A program made the translations under genes and the position numbers. DNA of 64,000 nt from Hymenobacter canadensis (GTDB lineage Bacteria; Bacteroidota; Bacteroidia; Cytophagales; Hymenobacteraceae), in assembly GCF_027359925.1 (NCBI RefSeq), contig NZ_CP114767.1:1240001-1304000 (forward strand), in the 5' to 3' direction. Below are positions 8,858 to 17,453 of the stretch, one piece after another. A model generated the notes under the pieces. That model was not told the DNA's origin. It saw only the letters and a program-made list of their open reading frames with translations, and ran no database searches. Every line of letters begins with the position of its first letter. The stretch's first letter is position 1.

Positions 8858-8922
8858 CAAAGGTCCTGGCCGGCCGTTCCCGAAAAGCTGACGAAAGTCA
8901 GCCCGCTGCGTGATTGATGTCA
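8858..8922 (-). promoter_or_regulatory. ccoNO promoter with tandem TGA-N6-TCA boxes
   Basis: Read on the minus strand: TGACATCAATCA (8911-8922), 10 bp, TGACTTTCGTCA (8889-8900), 23 bp, then GACCTTTG (8858-8865), one mismatch to TAnnTTTG. Box centres are 22 bp apart, two helical turns, and fall near -63 and -41. These are the class I and class II activator positions known for Crp/Fnr proteins. The same geometry occurs at 11772-11836 and 14691-14755. Confidence 0.75.
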
Positions 8923-8931
8923 GGCAGCGGG

Positions 8932-9096
8932 CTAGGGCGCGGGCGTTTCCTGCTCGATTTCGTCCTCGAACAGCATGCGCACGGCCGGCGTGTAGTCGTC
9001 CTCGTACTGGCCCGAGCGCACCGCCCAGAAAAACGCGCCCAGAAACGTAAGCGCCACCAGCAGACTGATGCCGATAAGCAGGAAAATGATGGTCAT
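8932..9096 (-). CDS. ccoS: cbb3 oxidase maturation protein CcoS
   Basis: This 54-residue protein starts MTIIFLLIGISLLVALTFLG, one membrane helix, followed by FFWAVRSGQYEDD, the hallmark of CcoS/FixS. The tail is acidic. CcoS is needed, with the copper ATPase CcoI, for cofactor insertion into CcoN. It lies downstream of ccoI on the same strand, separated by a repeat element, and ends 10 bp before the ccoNO upstream activator box. Too short for ordinary ORF length cut-offs. Confidence 0.92.
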   Translation of the reverse strand: MTIIFLLIGISLLVALTFLGAFFWAVRSGQYEDDYTPAVRMLFEDEIEQETPAP

Positions 9097-9116
9097 GGCG
9101 GGGGAGGAGTTTGCAC

Positions 9117-9218
9117 GGTGTAGAGACGCGTATTCGCGTCTCGTCGTTGGTGATGTTGTTTAGCGGCGTGGTTTGGCGCGGTTCCGGTCGTTCAACGACC
9201 AGACGCGAATCCGCGGCC
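9117..9218. repeat. GAGACGCG-type palindromic element between ccoI and ccoS
   Basis: The left end contains the hairpin GAGACGCG-TATT-CGCGTCTC (9123-9142). The right end (about 9181-9218) has CGTTCAACGACCAGACGCG. Both ends match the element inserted inside ccoI at 9850-9949, so the two are copies of one family. Confidence 0.7.
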
Positions 9219-9220
9219 AT

Positions 9221-11752
9221 TTACAGCCCCCGCCGCCAGGCGGCCAGGTGCACAAGCAGCGTGGCAAACACCATCACGCTCAGCGAGCTGATGGGCATGA
9301 GAATGGCCGACACGATGGGCGTGAACCGGCCCTGCACCGCCAGCGTCAGCCCGATGCCGTTGTAGCAGAACGACAGCGCGAATGTGGCCAGTACGATGCG
9401 CAGGCAGTCCTGCGAGAAACTTAGGATAGTGGCCAGCTGCCCGAAGTTGCCAGCCTCCAGAATGGCGTCGCAGGCCGGGGAGAAGTTGGTGAGCGTGTCG
9501 GTGAGGGCAATGCCGACGTCGGCGCGCTGCAGGGCCCCGGCGTCGTTCAGGCCGTCGCCGACCATGACGACGGTGCAGCCCTGCTGCCGGAGCTGGGCCA
9601 CGTAGTCGAGTTTCTGCTGGGGGCTCTGGCGGAAGCGCAGCTCCGCCTGCGGGCCGAACAGCTCCCGGAGCCGGTGCTGCTCGGTATCGTTGTCGCCGCT
9701 GAGCACGGCCAGGCGGTAGCGCTGACTGAGCTTCGCCAGCACTGCGGGCAGACCCTCGCGGTAGGCGTTATGGAATGTGAAGCAGCCCTGCACCGCCTCA
9801 TCCAGCCTGACATAGACGCTGGATTGCAGGCTCGTCGTGGTTTGATTGGCGTGTAAAGACGCGACACTTCGCGTCTCGTCGTTCGCGCCGTTCGGATTGC
9901 CCACAGTAGTACCGTTCAACGCCGAGGCGCGAATTGTCGCGTCAATACAATCGTTTAACCCCACGAAGTCGGCCGAGCCAACCCGCACCGCCACGCCGCC
10001 CACGATGCCGCGCAGGCCCTGGCCGGGCACTTCGGCAAAGCCGGCTACGGCCAGCGAGCTGGCCGGCAGCTCGGCCGCCAGGCGCTGGCTGAGCGGGTGC
10101 GTGGAGTGGCGAACCAACGCGGCTACGGCCTGTAATTGGTGTGGGTTGAGGGCCAGGCCTTCATAGGAAACGGCGGCGCGGTGCACGTCGGTGAGAGTGC
10201 CGGTTTTATCGAAGACGAGGGTATCGGCGCGGCCCAGGGTTTCTACTACGGCGGCGTTTTTCAGGTACAGCTTGCGCCGGCCCAGCACCCGCAGCGCCGC
10301 CCCCAACGCAAACGGCGTGGCCAACGACAGCGCGCACGGGCAGGCAATGACCAGCACCGACGTGAAGGCCCGCAACGCCATGGCCGGGCTGCGCGGGTAC
10401 CAGTAGGCCACGGCTCCCAGGGCCAGCACCAGCGTCAGGGCCACGAAGTAGCGGCCTACGTGGTTGGCGTAGGTTTCCAGGGAGGCTTTTTCGGGTTTCT
10501 GAAAGGCGGAGTTGTTCCAGAGCTGGGTGAGGTAGCCCTGCGACACGTTACGCACCACTTCCAGCTCCACGGTTTCGCCCATCTGCCGGCCGCCGGCATA
10601 CACCAGCTCGCCGGCCGCCTTCGCCACCGGCTCACTCTCGCCCGACACAAAGCTGTAGTCGATCTGGCCGGCGCCGCGCCGCAGCACTGCATCGGCCGGA
10701 ACAAGCTCCTGGTGCCGCACCCGAATCCGCTGCCCCGGCTGCAGCTCCTTCACCGACACCGACTGTTCGCCGGCAGGCGTAAGCAGCGTCACGGCCACCG
10801 GAAAGTAGGCCGTGAAGTCCCGGTCGAAGCGCAGGGCGTCGTAGGTGCGTTGCTGCACCCATTTGCCGATCAGCATGAAGAACACCAGCCCGGTAAACGA
10901 GTCGAAGTAGCCGGGGCCGCGCTGGGTGGCCACCTCCACCACGCTGGTCACGAACAGCGCCGTGAGGCCCAGGCTGATGGGCACCTCGAGCGTGATGTGG
11001 CGCTGGCGCAAGCCCTGCCAGGCCGCCCGGTAGAAGCCGCGCGCACTCACCAGCAGCACCGGCACGGCCAGCAGCAAGCTCAGCCAGCCAAAAAACTGCC
11101 CGAAAGTGGCCTGCAGTCCCTCGGTGAAGGAAAAGTAGTCGGGGAAAGCCAGCAGCATCACGTTGCCGAAGCCGAAGGCCGCCACGCCCAGTTGGTAGTA
11201 GAGCGTGCGGCTGGCGCGGTGGGGCTGGGCACCCAGCTCGGCCAGCGTAATCTGCGGCTCGTAGCCCACGCTGGCCAGCAGCTGCACCACCGCCCGCAGC
11301 GAAGTGCGCGCCGGCCGGTAGCTGACGGTGAGCTCCTTGCGCAGAAAGTTGACCCGCGAGGACGAAATTCCCGCATCCAGCTTAAACAGATTTTCCAGCA
11401 GCCAGATGCAGGAGGCGCAGTGCATCTGCGGGATGGTGAGCGTGAGCCGCGCCAGCGTATCGGAGCGGAACGCCAGCAGCTGGCTCTGCACCGCCTCGGA
11501 GTCGAGGTAGGCGAAGCGGCCGGGCAGCTCCACGGGCTTTATCTTCTGGCCGGGCGCTGCATCGAGGCGGTAGTAGGTGCACAACTGGCTGGCTGCCAGA
11601 AGCTCATACACTGTTTTGCATCCAATACAGCAAAAGTGCAATTTCGGGTTTTCGGCCAGTTTGACAGGCTCATCGGGGCAGGCGTCGCCGCAGTGGGTGC
11701 AGGCCAGGGAGGTGAGGGTGTCGGCGGAAACGGGCGCAGTAGGCACGGGCAA
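9221..11752 (-). CDS. ccoI: Copper-transporting P-type ATPase CcoI
   Basis: This 843-residue protein has an N-terminal Cys-rich metal-binding region (THCGDACPDEP...FCCIGCKTVYELL), a heavy-metal-associated domain with MHCASCIW, then the P1B ATPase core: CPCALSLATPFA in the ion path, DKTGTLTD phosphorylation site, the STHPLS motif and GDGLNDAGAL. It exports copper for CcoN maturation. Residues ~600-640 (NGTTVGNPNGANDETRSV region) are an insertion in the nucleotide/phosphorylation region. It is encoded by a repeat element that keeps the frame open, which CcoI proteins do not normally have. ccoS follows. The promoter at 11772-11836 carries the tandem boxes also found at ccoNO. Confidence 0.93.
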   Translation of the reverse strand: MPVPTAPVSADTLTSLACTHCGDACPDEPVKLAENPKLHFCCIGCKTVYELLAASQLCTYYRLDAAPGQKIKPVELPGRFAYLDSEAVQSQLLAFRSDTLARLTLTIPQMHCASCIWLLENLFKLDAGISSSRVNFLRKELTVSYRPARTSLRAVVQLLASVGYEPQITLAELGAQPHRASRTLYYQLGVAAFGFGNVMLLAFPDYFSFTEGLQATFGQFFGWLSLLLAVPVLLVSARGFYRAAWQGLRQRHITLEVPISLGLTALFVTSVVEVATQRGPGYFDSFTGLVFFMLIGKWVQQRTYDALRFDRDFTAYFPVAVTLLTPAGEQSVSVKELQPGQRIRVRHQELVPADAVLRRGAGQIDYSFVSGESEPVAKAAGELVYAGGRQMGETVELEVVRNVSQGYLTQLWNNSAFQKPEKASLETYANHVGRYFVALTLVLALGAVAYWYPRSPAMALRAFTSVLVIACPCALSLATPFALGAALRVLGRRKLYLKNAAVVETLGRADTLVFDKTGTLTDVHRAAVSYEGLALNPHQLQAVAALVRHSTHPLSQRLAAELPASSLAVAGFAEVPGQGLRGIVGGVAVRVGSADFVGLNDCIDATIRASALNGTTVGNPNGANDETRSVASLHANQTTTSLQSSVYVRLDEAVQGCFTFHNAYREGLPAVLAKLSQRYRLAVLSGDNDTEQHRLRELFGPQAELRFRQSPQQKLDYVAQLRQQGCTVVMVGDGLNDAGALQRADVGIALTDTLTNFSPACDAILEAGNFGQLATILSFSQDCLRIVLATFALSFCYNGIGLTLAVQGRFTPIVSAILMPISSLSVMVFATLLVHLAAWRRGL
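9850..9949. repeat. Repeat element inserted in frame within ccoI
   Basis: GTGTAAAGACGCG...CGCGTCTCGTCG at the left and CGTTCAACGCCGAGGCGCG...GTCGCGTC at the right match the intergenic element at 9117-9218. It is translated on the minus strand as about 34 extra residues of CcoI without breaking the frame. Confidence 0.75.
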
Positions 11753-11771
11753 AGGGGGCTGGTGGCAGCCC

Positions 11772-11836
11772 CAAAGCTCCGCCGCACGGCGCGCCCGTTA
11801 CCTGACGAATGTCAGGCCCGCCGCTGATTCATTTCA
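11772..11836 (-). promoter_or_regulatory. ccoI promoter with tandem TGA-N6-TCA boxes
   Basis: Minus strand: TGAAATGAATCA (11825-11836), 10 bp, TGACATTCGTCA (11803-11814), 23 bp, GAGCTTTG (11772-11779). Spacing is identical to the ccoNO promoter. The proximal box extends to a 16-bp near-perfect palindrome, CCTGACGAATGTCAGG. The ccoI start codon is 20 bp downstream of the -7 element. Confidence 0.75.
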
Positions 11837-11870
11837 GGTGGCTCCGCTTCGAAAACCCGCGCCAAATATT

Positions 11871-11931
11871 CACCTTTGCCGTGTTGTTCCGGAAGGCCGG
11901 GTCGGAGTTGCTCCCGGCCTGGCCTTTTTAT
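11871..11931 (+). ncRNA. Possible small RNA or orphan terminator between the regulator gene and ccoI
   Basis: On the plus strand CACCTTTG (11871-11878), one base from TAnnTTTG, is followed within 20 bp by a hairpin (GGCCGGG 11895-11901 with CCCGGCC 11913-11919) and a T-run at 11925-11929. Neighbouring genes are on the minus strand, so a plus-strand terminator here serves no visible gene. A short ~50-nt transcript is one reading; a chance or leftover terminator is the other. Confidence 0.3.
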
Positions 11932-11991
11932 TGGCCCGGAGCGGTTGCTGAGTGGCTTTTAGCGCGTGGTTTGGCGCTTGCGGCCGGGGGC

Positions 11992-13024
<1,033 letters not shown>

Positions 13025-13047
<23 letters not shown>

Positions 13048-14641
13048 AGGGTATGGAGATGGTGACGGTGGTGCCGACCCCCAGCTGGCTGTGTAGGGCA
13101 ATGGTGCCGCCCATCAGCTCCAGGTACTTGCCAATGATGTAGAGCCCCAGGCCGGTGCCCGGGATATTGGTGACGTTGCGGGCCCGGAAAAACCGCTCGA
13201 ACAGGTGCTGCTGGTCTTCCTCCGAGATGCCCACGCCTTCGTCCTGCACCACCAGCGTGAGGCGGCCGGCTTCGGTGGCGGCGCGCACCAGCACTGTGGT
13301 GTTTTCGGCGGCGTATTTGAGGGCGTTGGACAGCAGATTGACCAGGATTTTGCGCAGCAGCGACGTGTCCAGCCAGGCGGGCTCGGTGCCCAATAGCTCC
13401 GGTACGATGCGCTGGCCGGGCCGTAGCAGCCCCTGCACGTCGGCCACGGTTTCCTGCAGCAGCTCCGGCAGATCCAGTAGGGCGGGGCGGGCCTGCACCC
13501 GGCCTTCCTCAATCCGGCCCACCGACAGAAACTCCTCCAGAATGTCGCTCAGGTGCTTCACCGAGGTGCGGATGCGGTCCAGGTGGCGCAGGCGCTTGTC
13601 CTGCTGGTCGGCGCCGGGGTACTTTTCGATGAGGGCCGCCGAGGTGAGTACCGTGGTCAGGGGCGTGCGGAACTCGTGCGAGGCCATGCTCACGAAGCGC
13701 GACTTCAGCTCGCCCAGCTCCTGCTCGGCGGCCAGGGCCTGGGTCAGCTCGCGGGTGCGCTGCTCCAGCTGGCCCAGGGTGGTCATTAGGGCGTGGGTGC
13801 GGTCGGCTACTTTGCGTTCCAGGTCGGCATTGAGGCGTTCCACGCGCTGGCGCTGGGCAATCAGCTCCCGCTCGGCGTCCTTCTTGAAGCTGATGTCGAT
13901 GATATAGGCCACCACGAACAGCTCGTCGTCGAGGTGGAAATAGCTGAGGCTGATTTCCACCGGAAATACGCTGCCATCCTGGCGCAGGGCCTCCAGCGCG
14001 CCGCGGTGGGCGCCCATCACGCGGGCCGTGGGGTGGGCGTTGAAGCCGGTGCGCAGCTGCTCGTGGCGGCGGCCGGCGGCATCGGGCACCAGCTCCTCGA
14101 TGCGGCGGCCCGTGAGGCCCTCCGGACCGCCGTAGCCGAAAAGCTCCTGGGCCTTGGCGTTGGCCAGCTCGATGCTGCCCTGGCGGTTGCAGACGATGAT
14201 GCCGATGGTGGCGTGCGCAAACACGGCCTCAAACCGGCGCAGACTCTGGGCCAACTGCTGCTCGGCCTGGTGCAGCGGCTCGGTGTTGGTGAGCCGGATC
14301 AGGAAATACGGCTGCCCTTCCAGCAGCAGTGGCGAGGCTTCTACCTGAGCCCAGAACGTGTGGCCGGCCTGGTGGCGCACCTCCAGCTCCTGCTCGTAGC
14401 GGCCTTCCTGCCGGATGTGCTCGTGCAGGGCAGCCCGCTCGGCGGGGGGCAGCGGCTCGGCGCGCAGCGTGCGGCGCGGGTCGTGGTAGAGGGCCTGGGC
14501 CGAGGGGTAGCCCAGCAGCTGGTAGCCGGCGGCATTCACCTGCGTAAACCAGCCCAGCGTCACGTCGTAGAGGCCCACAAAATCCCGGGCCTGCTCAAAC
14601 AGAATATCGGTCAGCGGATTCTGGTACAGCGCGGTAGGCAT
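13025..14641 (-). CDS. Cytosolic PAS-domain sensor histidine kinase
   Basis: 538 residues without membrane segments. PAS domains at about 10-120 and 135-260 (the second FEAVFAHATIGIIVCNRQGS) are followed by a coiled coil. Then come HisKA (SHEFRTPLTT, phospho-His near residue 322) and a HATPase domain with DEGVGISEEDQ and GTGLGLYI boxes. The N-terminal extension of the longer frame is low-complexity, so ATG 14641 is chosen. No cofactor-binding residue is evident, so the ligand (O2, redox or small molecule) is unknown. It overlaps and presumably phosphorylates the downstream receiver/Crp hybrid. The pair lies among the cbb3, usp and ldhA genes, suggesting control of low-oxygen or redox adaptation. 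Confidence 0.9.
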
Positions 14642-14690
14642 GGGGCAGCAAGAAGCGGGGAAGCGCGCAACTTGCGCAAAAAACAGCAGA

Positions 14691-14755
14691 TGACCTATCT
14701 CAGTGGGTATCCTGACGTTCGTCATATTGGCGCGGGTGGCCGGGCGGTAGTTTTG
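14691..14755 (+). promoter_or_regulatory. Promoter of the thioredoxin-like gene with tandem TGA-N6-TCA boxes
   Basis: Plus strand: TGACCTATCTCA (14691-14702), 10 bp, TGACGTTCGTCA (14713-14724), 23 bp, TAGTTTTG (14748-14755), a perfect -7 element. Because the boxes are palindromic they could also act on the divergent kinase gene, but no good -7 element lies 23 bp away on that side. Confidence 0.75.
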
Positions 14756-14786
14756 GCCTCGTATTCCCCCGTTTTCACTGTTGCCC

Positions 14787-15134
14787 ATGCCAGGCCATCT
14801 TCCACCGGTGGCGCCAGAACTGCCGGCTGCTGCCGTGCTGCTGGTGCTGCTGCCCGCGCTGCCCGTTTCGCCCCAGGCGGCCGGGCCGGCCTTTTCGGCC
14901 CCCGATCTGGCTGCGCTTCAGCGCCGGCTGGGTACGGCCGTGCAGGTAATGCAAATCAATGAGGGGGCTTTTCCGGCGGTGGTGCACAGCTTTGCGCCCG
15001 AGCAGCTGCCCACCTGCGTGCTGCTGCACCAGGGCGTGGAGCTGTGGCGCCAGCCCGGCATGCCCACCAGCGCCGGCGTGGCCGCCCTCAGCCTGGTGCT
15101 GCTGCAGGCCGGTATCGGGGGAGTTGGTGGCTAA
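14787..15134 (+). CDS. Thioredoxin-fold protein without the CxxC motif
   Basis: 115 residues. The pattern of a hydrophobic strand, helix (DLAALQRRLG), strand (AVQVMQIN), the loop-proline strand LPTCVLLHQGVELWRQPG and a final helix matches thioredoxin. However, the place of WCGPC is taken by PVSPQ, so disulfide chemistry is not expected. ATG 14787 is preferred; a TTG two codons upstream is an alternative. It has its own promoter with two activator boxes and is divergent from the kinase gene. Possible roles are scaffold, chaperone or sensor in the stress response; none can be demonstrated from sequence. Confidence 0.7.
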   Translation: MPGHLPPVAPELPAAAVLLVLLPALPVSPQAAGPAFSAPDLAALQRRLGTAVQVMQINEGAFPAVVHSFAPEQLPTCVLLHQGVELWRQPGMPTSAGVAALSLVLLQAGIGGVGG

Positions 15135-15249
15135 ATCGTCCTGGTGAATAGCCTCACGCCCCATCCTTTTCCTAAGATAAAGCGCCAGCCGGAAATTCAG
15201 GCAGCCAACGCGTCGGAAGCAGCCCGGTGGCCTGCGGCTGAAACAGCAG

Positions 15250-15299
15250 CAGGCGGGGCGGGTGTCAGGCTGCTGCCCGATGCCCGCCCCGCCTGTTTT
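15250..15299. terminator. Terminator between convergent thioredoxin-like and usp genes
   Basis: A 13-bp perfect GC-rich stem (CAGGCGGGGCGGG 15250-15262 with its complement 15283-15295) is followed by TTTT. It lies between the 3' ends of a plus-strand and a minus-strand gene. Confidence 0.75.
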
Positions 15300-15324
15300 G
15301 AGGGAGAAATATGCTGCTTTCAAG

Positions 15325-16203
15325 CTATAATAATGCTGGCCGGGCCGGGGGGTAGTGGGGAAGCCCCGAATCTGGCATCGTAGGCAGCAGCAGCACCGGC
15401 CGCTGTGCATGGCGCAGCACATGGTCGATGACGCTGCCGTGGAACAGCTTGTGCACCCAGCCGTGGCCCTGGTCGAGCAGGCCCACCATATCCGCCGACA
15501 GCTGCTGGGCGGCCTGCAGAATTCCCGGCCCCGGCCACTCGCTCATTACGGTGTGCAGCCCGCACCCGGCAATGGCGGCACTCAGGCCGGAGCGCTGCAG
15601 GGCGTGCAGGCCGGCGTGGCCCCCGATTTGCTGCTCCGGCGTGAGCACGCACACGGCCACCACGTCGGTGCCCAGCGCATCGAGCAGAGGCGCTACGGCA
15701 GTGGCCGCCGGGCCCAGCCGGAACGGCCGGTCCTCCAGGGCCAGAGCCAGGCGGCGCGGCGCCCGCAGAGCCGAGTCGGGGAGGTGCTCTGGCACCAGCA
15801 GCAGCGGGTAGCCGGTTTCGTGGGCCAGGGGCAGGGCGCGGTTGCTGAGCCACTCGTCCAGCAGGCCATCGGTGGCGGTGAGGCCGGCCACCAGCAGCAG
15901 CGGATGGTAACGGTTGAGCGCGCGTACTACCGCCCCGGACCAGTCGGTTTCCAGCAGCTCGGCCGTGGCGGGCACGGGCATGTCGGCGGCTACCTGCGCC
16001 AGCGCCTGTCGGGTGTCCTGCACGTAGCGGGCATCGATGGGGGGCATGATGACGCCAAACTCGGTGGCCGTGAGCGGCAGCGGATAGTAGGCGTGCACCA
16101 GGTGCAGCTCGGCCCCCAGCGGCGCTGCCAAAGCGGCGGCATAGGCCCGGGCCCGTTCGGCCGCAGCCGAAAAGTCGGTGAGAACAACCAGATTGGGTTT
16201 CAT
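15325..16203 (-). CDS. Universal stress protein, two Usp domains
   Basis: 292 residues. Domain 1 begins MKPNLVVLTDFSAAAERARAYA and domain 2 follows near residue 150 (ALEDRPFRLG). Domain ends carry strands such as YPLLLVPEH and RPVLLLPTMP typical of UspA. It starts 100 bp after the usp gene at 16304-17164 on the same strand and is probably co-transcribed with it and with the small membrane peptide at 17238. The promoter region upstream of that peptide carries the Crp/Fnr-type boxes. Usp function cannot be narrowed further from sequence. Confidence 0.85.
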   Translation of the reverse strand: MKPNLVVLTDFSAAAERARAYAAALAAPLGAELHLVHAYYPLPLTATEFGVIMPPIDARYVQDTRQALAQVAADMPVPATAELLETDWSGAVVRALNRYHPLLLVAGLTATDGLLDEWLSNRALPLAHETGYPLLLVPEHLPDSALRAPRRLALALEDRPFRLGPAATAVAPLLDALGTDVVAVCVLTPEQQIGGHAGLHALQRSGLSAAIAGCGLHTVMSEWPGPGILQAAQQLSADMVGLLDQGHGWVHKLFHGSVIDHVLRHAQRPVLLLPTMPDSGLPHYPPARPALL

Positions 16204-16303
16204 GGCGCAACGGAAAAGGTAGTGTTGTGGGTTGGAGCTACAAGGCAGCCGGACGGGCGAAGAGCCTGTACGGGCCGTGGCAGCTGCTCCGGCGGCCGGC
16301 TAC

Positions 16304-17164
16304 TCAGCACATCGGCGGCATCCAGCCGGGCTGTGCGGGGGCTTCTACCGGCAGCAGCAACACCGGCACGGGGCTGCTGCGCAGCACCTGGGCCGTCACG
16401 CTCCGGTGAAACAGCCGCCCCAGAAAGCTCCGCGGGCGGGCAATCAGCACCAGCAGGTCGGCCTGCACATCGTCCAGGGCCTGCAGAATGCCGGCGGCCG
16501 GCGGCATCAGCTTGGATTCGTAGAGCACCGGCGCGGTGGCCGGCGGCAGCAGCGCGCTCAGGTGTACGGCCCCCAGGGCCCGCTGGCCCACAAAGGCCTC
16601 CCGCTCGGTGGCGGCGGCCACGTGCACTACCGTGAAGACGGCTCCCCAGGCTGCCAGCAGCGGGGCCACGGCCCGGGTGGCGGCATTCGGCGTAAACTCT
16701 TCGGCATCGACGGCCAGCACCACCCGGCGGGGCCGGTGCCCGGCGGCGGCGGCTGGCACCAGCAGCAGCGGGCGGTGCGTGGCCCGCAGCACGGGCAGGG
16801 CCTGGTTGTGCAGCAGATGGTCGAGCATGTCCGGCTCGGGGCTCAGGCCCATGGCCAGCAGCAGCGGCTGATGCCGCCGTACGGCCTCGTCCACGGCCTC
16901 GGGGGCCGCCCACACCGATACTTCGACGGTGGCGGGCACGGTCAGGCGGGCAGCCAGCTCGTGCAGCGCCACCGACGTTTCGGCCTGGCTGCGGTAGGCC
17001 TGCGCCGTCGTCACGGTTACCAGTTCGGGGTCCAGCACCGGATTGTGGTACAGGTGCAGCAGCACCAGCCGCGCGTGCAGCGGCTCCCCGAGCAGCCCCG
17101 CATAGCGCGCAGCCTGCTCGGCGGGCTCCGCCAGATTCGTCAGTACCAGAAGGGAAGCAGGCAT
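16304..17164 (-). CDS. Universal stress protein, two Usp domains
   Basis: 286 residues with two Usp domains. The N-terminus MPASLLVLTNLAEPAEQAARYAG and the segment FHRSVTAQVLRSSPVPVLLLP near the C-terminus resemble the usp at 18687-19508 (FHQSVTAQVLLHSQLPVLVLP), so these two are recent paralogues. It lies between the 32-residue peptide gene and a third usp on the minus strand. Expression is likely driven from the promoter at 17389-17453. Confidence 0.85.
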   Translation of the reverse strand: MPASLLVLTNLAEPAEQAARYAGLLGEPLHARLVLLHLYHNPVLDPELVTVTTAQAYRSQAETSVALHELAARLTVPATVEVSVWAAPEAVDEAVRRHQPLLLAMGLSPEPDMLDHLLHNQALPVLRATHRPLLLVPAAAAGHRPRRVVLAVDAEEFTPNAATRAVAPLLAAWGAVFTVVHVAAATEREAFVGQRALGAVHLSALLPPATAPVLYESKLMPPAAGILQALDDVQADLLVLIARPRSFLGRLFHRSVTAQVLRSSPVPVLLLPVEAPAQPGWMPPMC

Positions 17165-17237
17165 GGGTCAGAGCTGGAAGGTGAGGAGTTGGATACAAGG
17201 CCGCCCGCACCGCGTGGCCGCCGGAGCGGCCTGCGCC

Positions 17238-17336
17238 TCAGGCGTTGGGCCGGTGCTGCGTGCCGCGCAGATAGGCGCTGGTGAGGGCCAGGACGGCCAG
17301 CAGCAGCGTCGTAAACAGAATTGTGGGAGTTACCAT
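17238..17336 (-). CDS. 32-residue single-pass membrane peptide heading a usp operon
   Basis: The frame from ATG 17336 encodes a short protein with a hydrophobic helix (about residues 6-21) and a basic tail (YLRGTQHRPNA). It lies 53 bp downstream of the promoter's -7 element and 73 bp before the usp start, so it would be the first gene of the transcript. Small single-helix peptides often modulate membrane complexes, but no family was recognised. Support is the promoter position and the helix; the size leaves doubt. Confidence 0.5.
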   Translation of the reverse strand: MVTPTILFTTLLLAVLALTSAYLRGTQHRPNA

Positions 17337-17388
17337 GGCGTTGGGGAGTTTAGGGCAGCGTGGCCTACAGCAGACAAAAGGGTTGGCG

Positions 17389-17453
17389 GAAACGTACGGC
17401 GTTTGTTCTGCTAATAAACTGATAAGCAACGGGCTGGACCATGACATTCGTCA
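17389..17453 (-). promoter_or_regulatory. usp operon promoter with one strong and one weak TGA-N6-TCA box
   Basis: Minus strand: TGACGAATGTCA (17442-17453), 10 bp, CGTTGCTTATCA (17420-17431, only the TCA half conserved), 23 bp, TACGTTTC (17389-17396, 7 of 8 to TAnnTTTG). The strong box is at the distal position, unlike the cco promoters, and overlaps the last codons of the upstream dehydrogenase gene. Confidence 0.6.

Noticed and set aside
14660..14702. A box-controlled promoter for the PAS kinase on the minus strand
   Set aside because: The palindromic boxes are present, but the expected -7 position reads CGCGCTTC, a poor match to TAnnTTTG.
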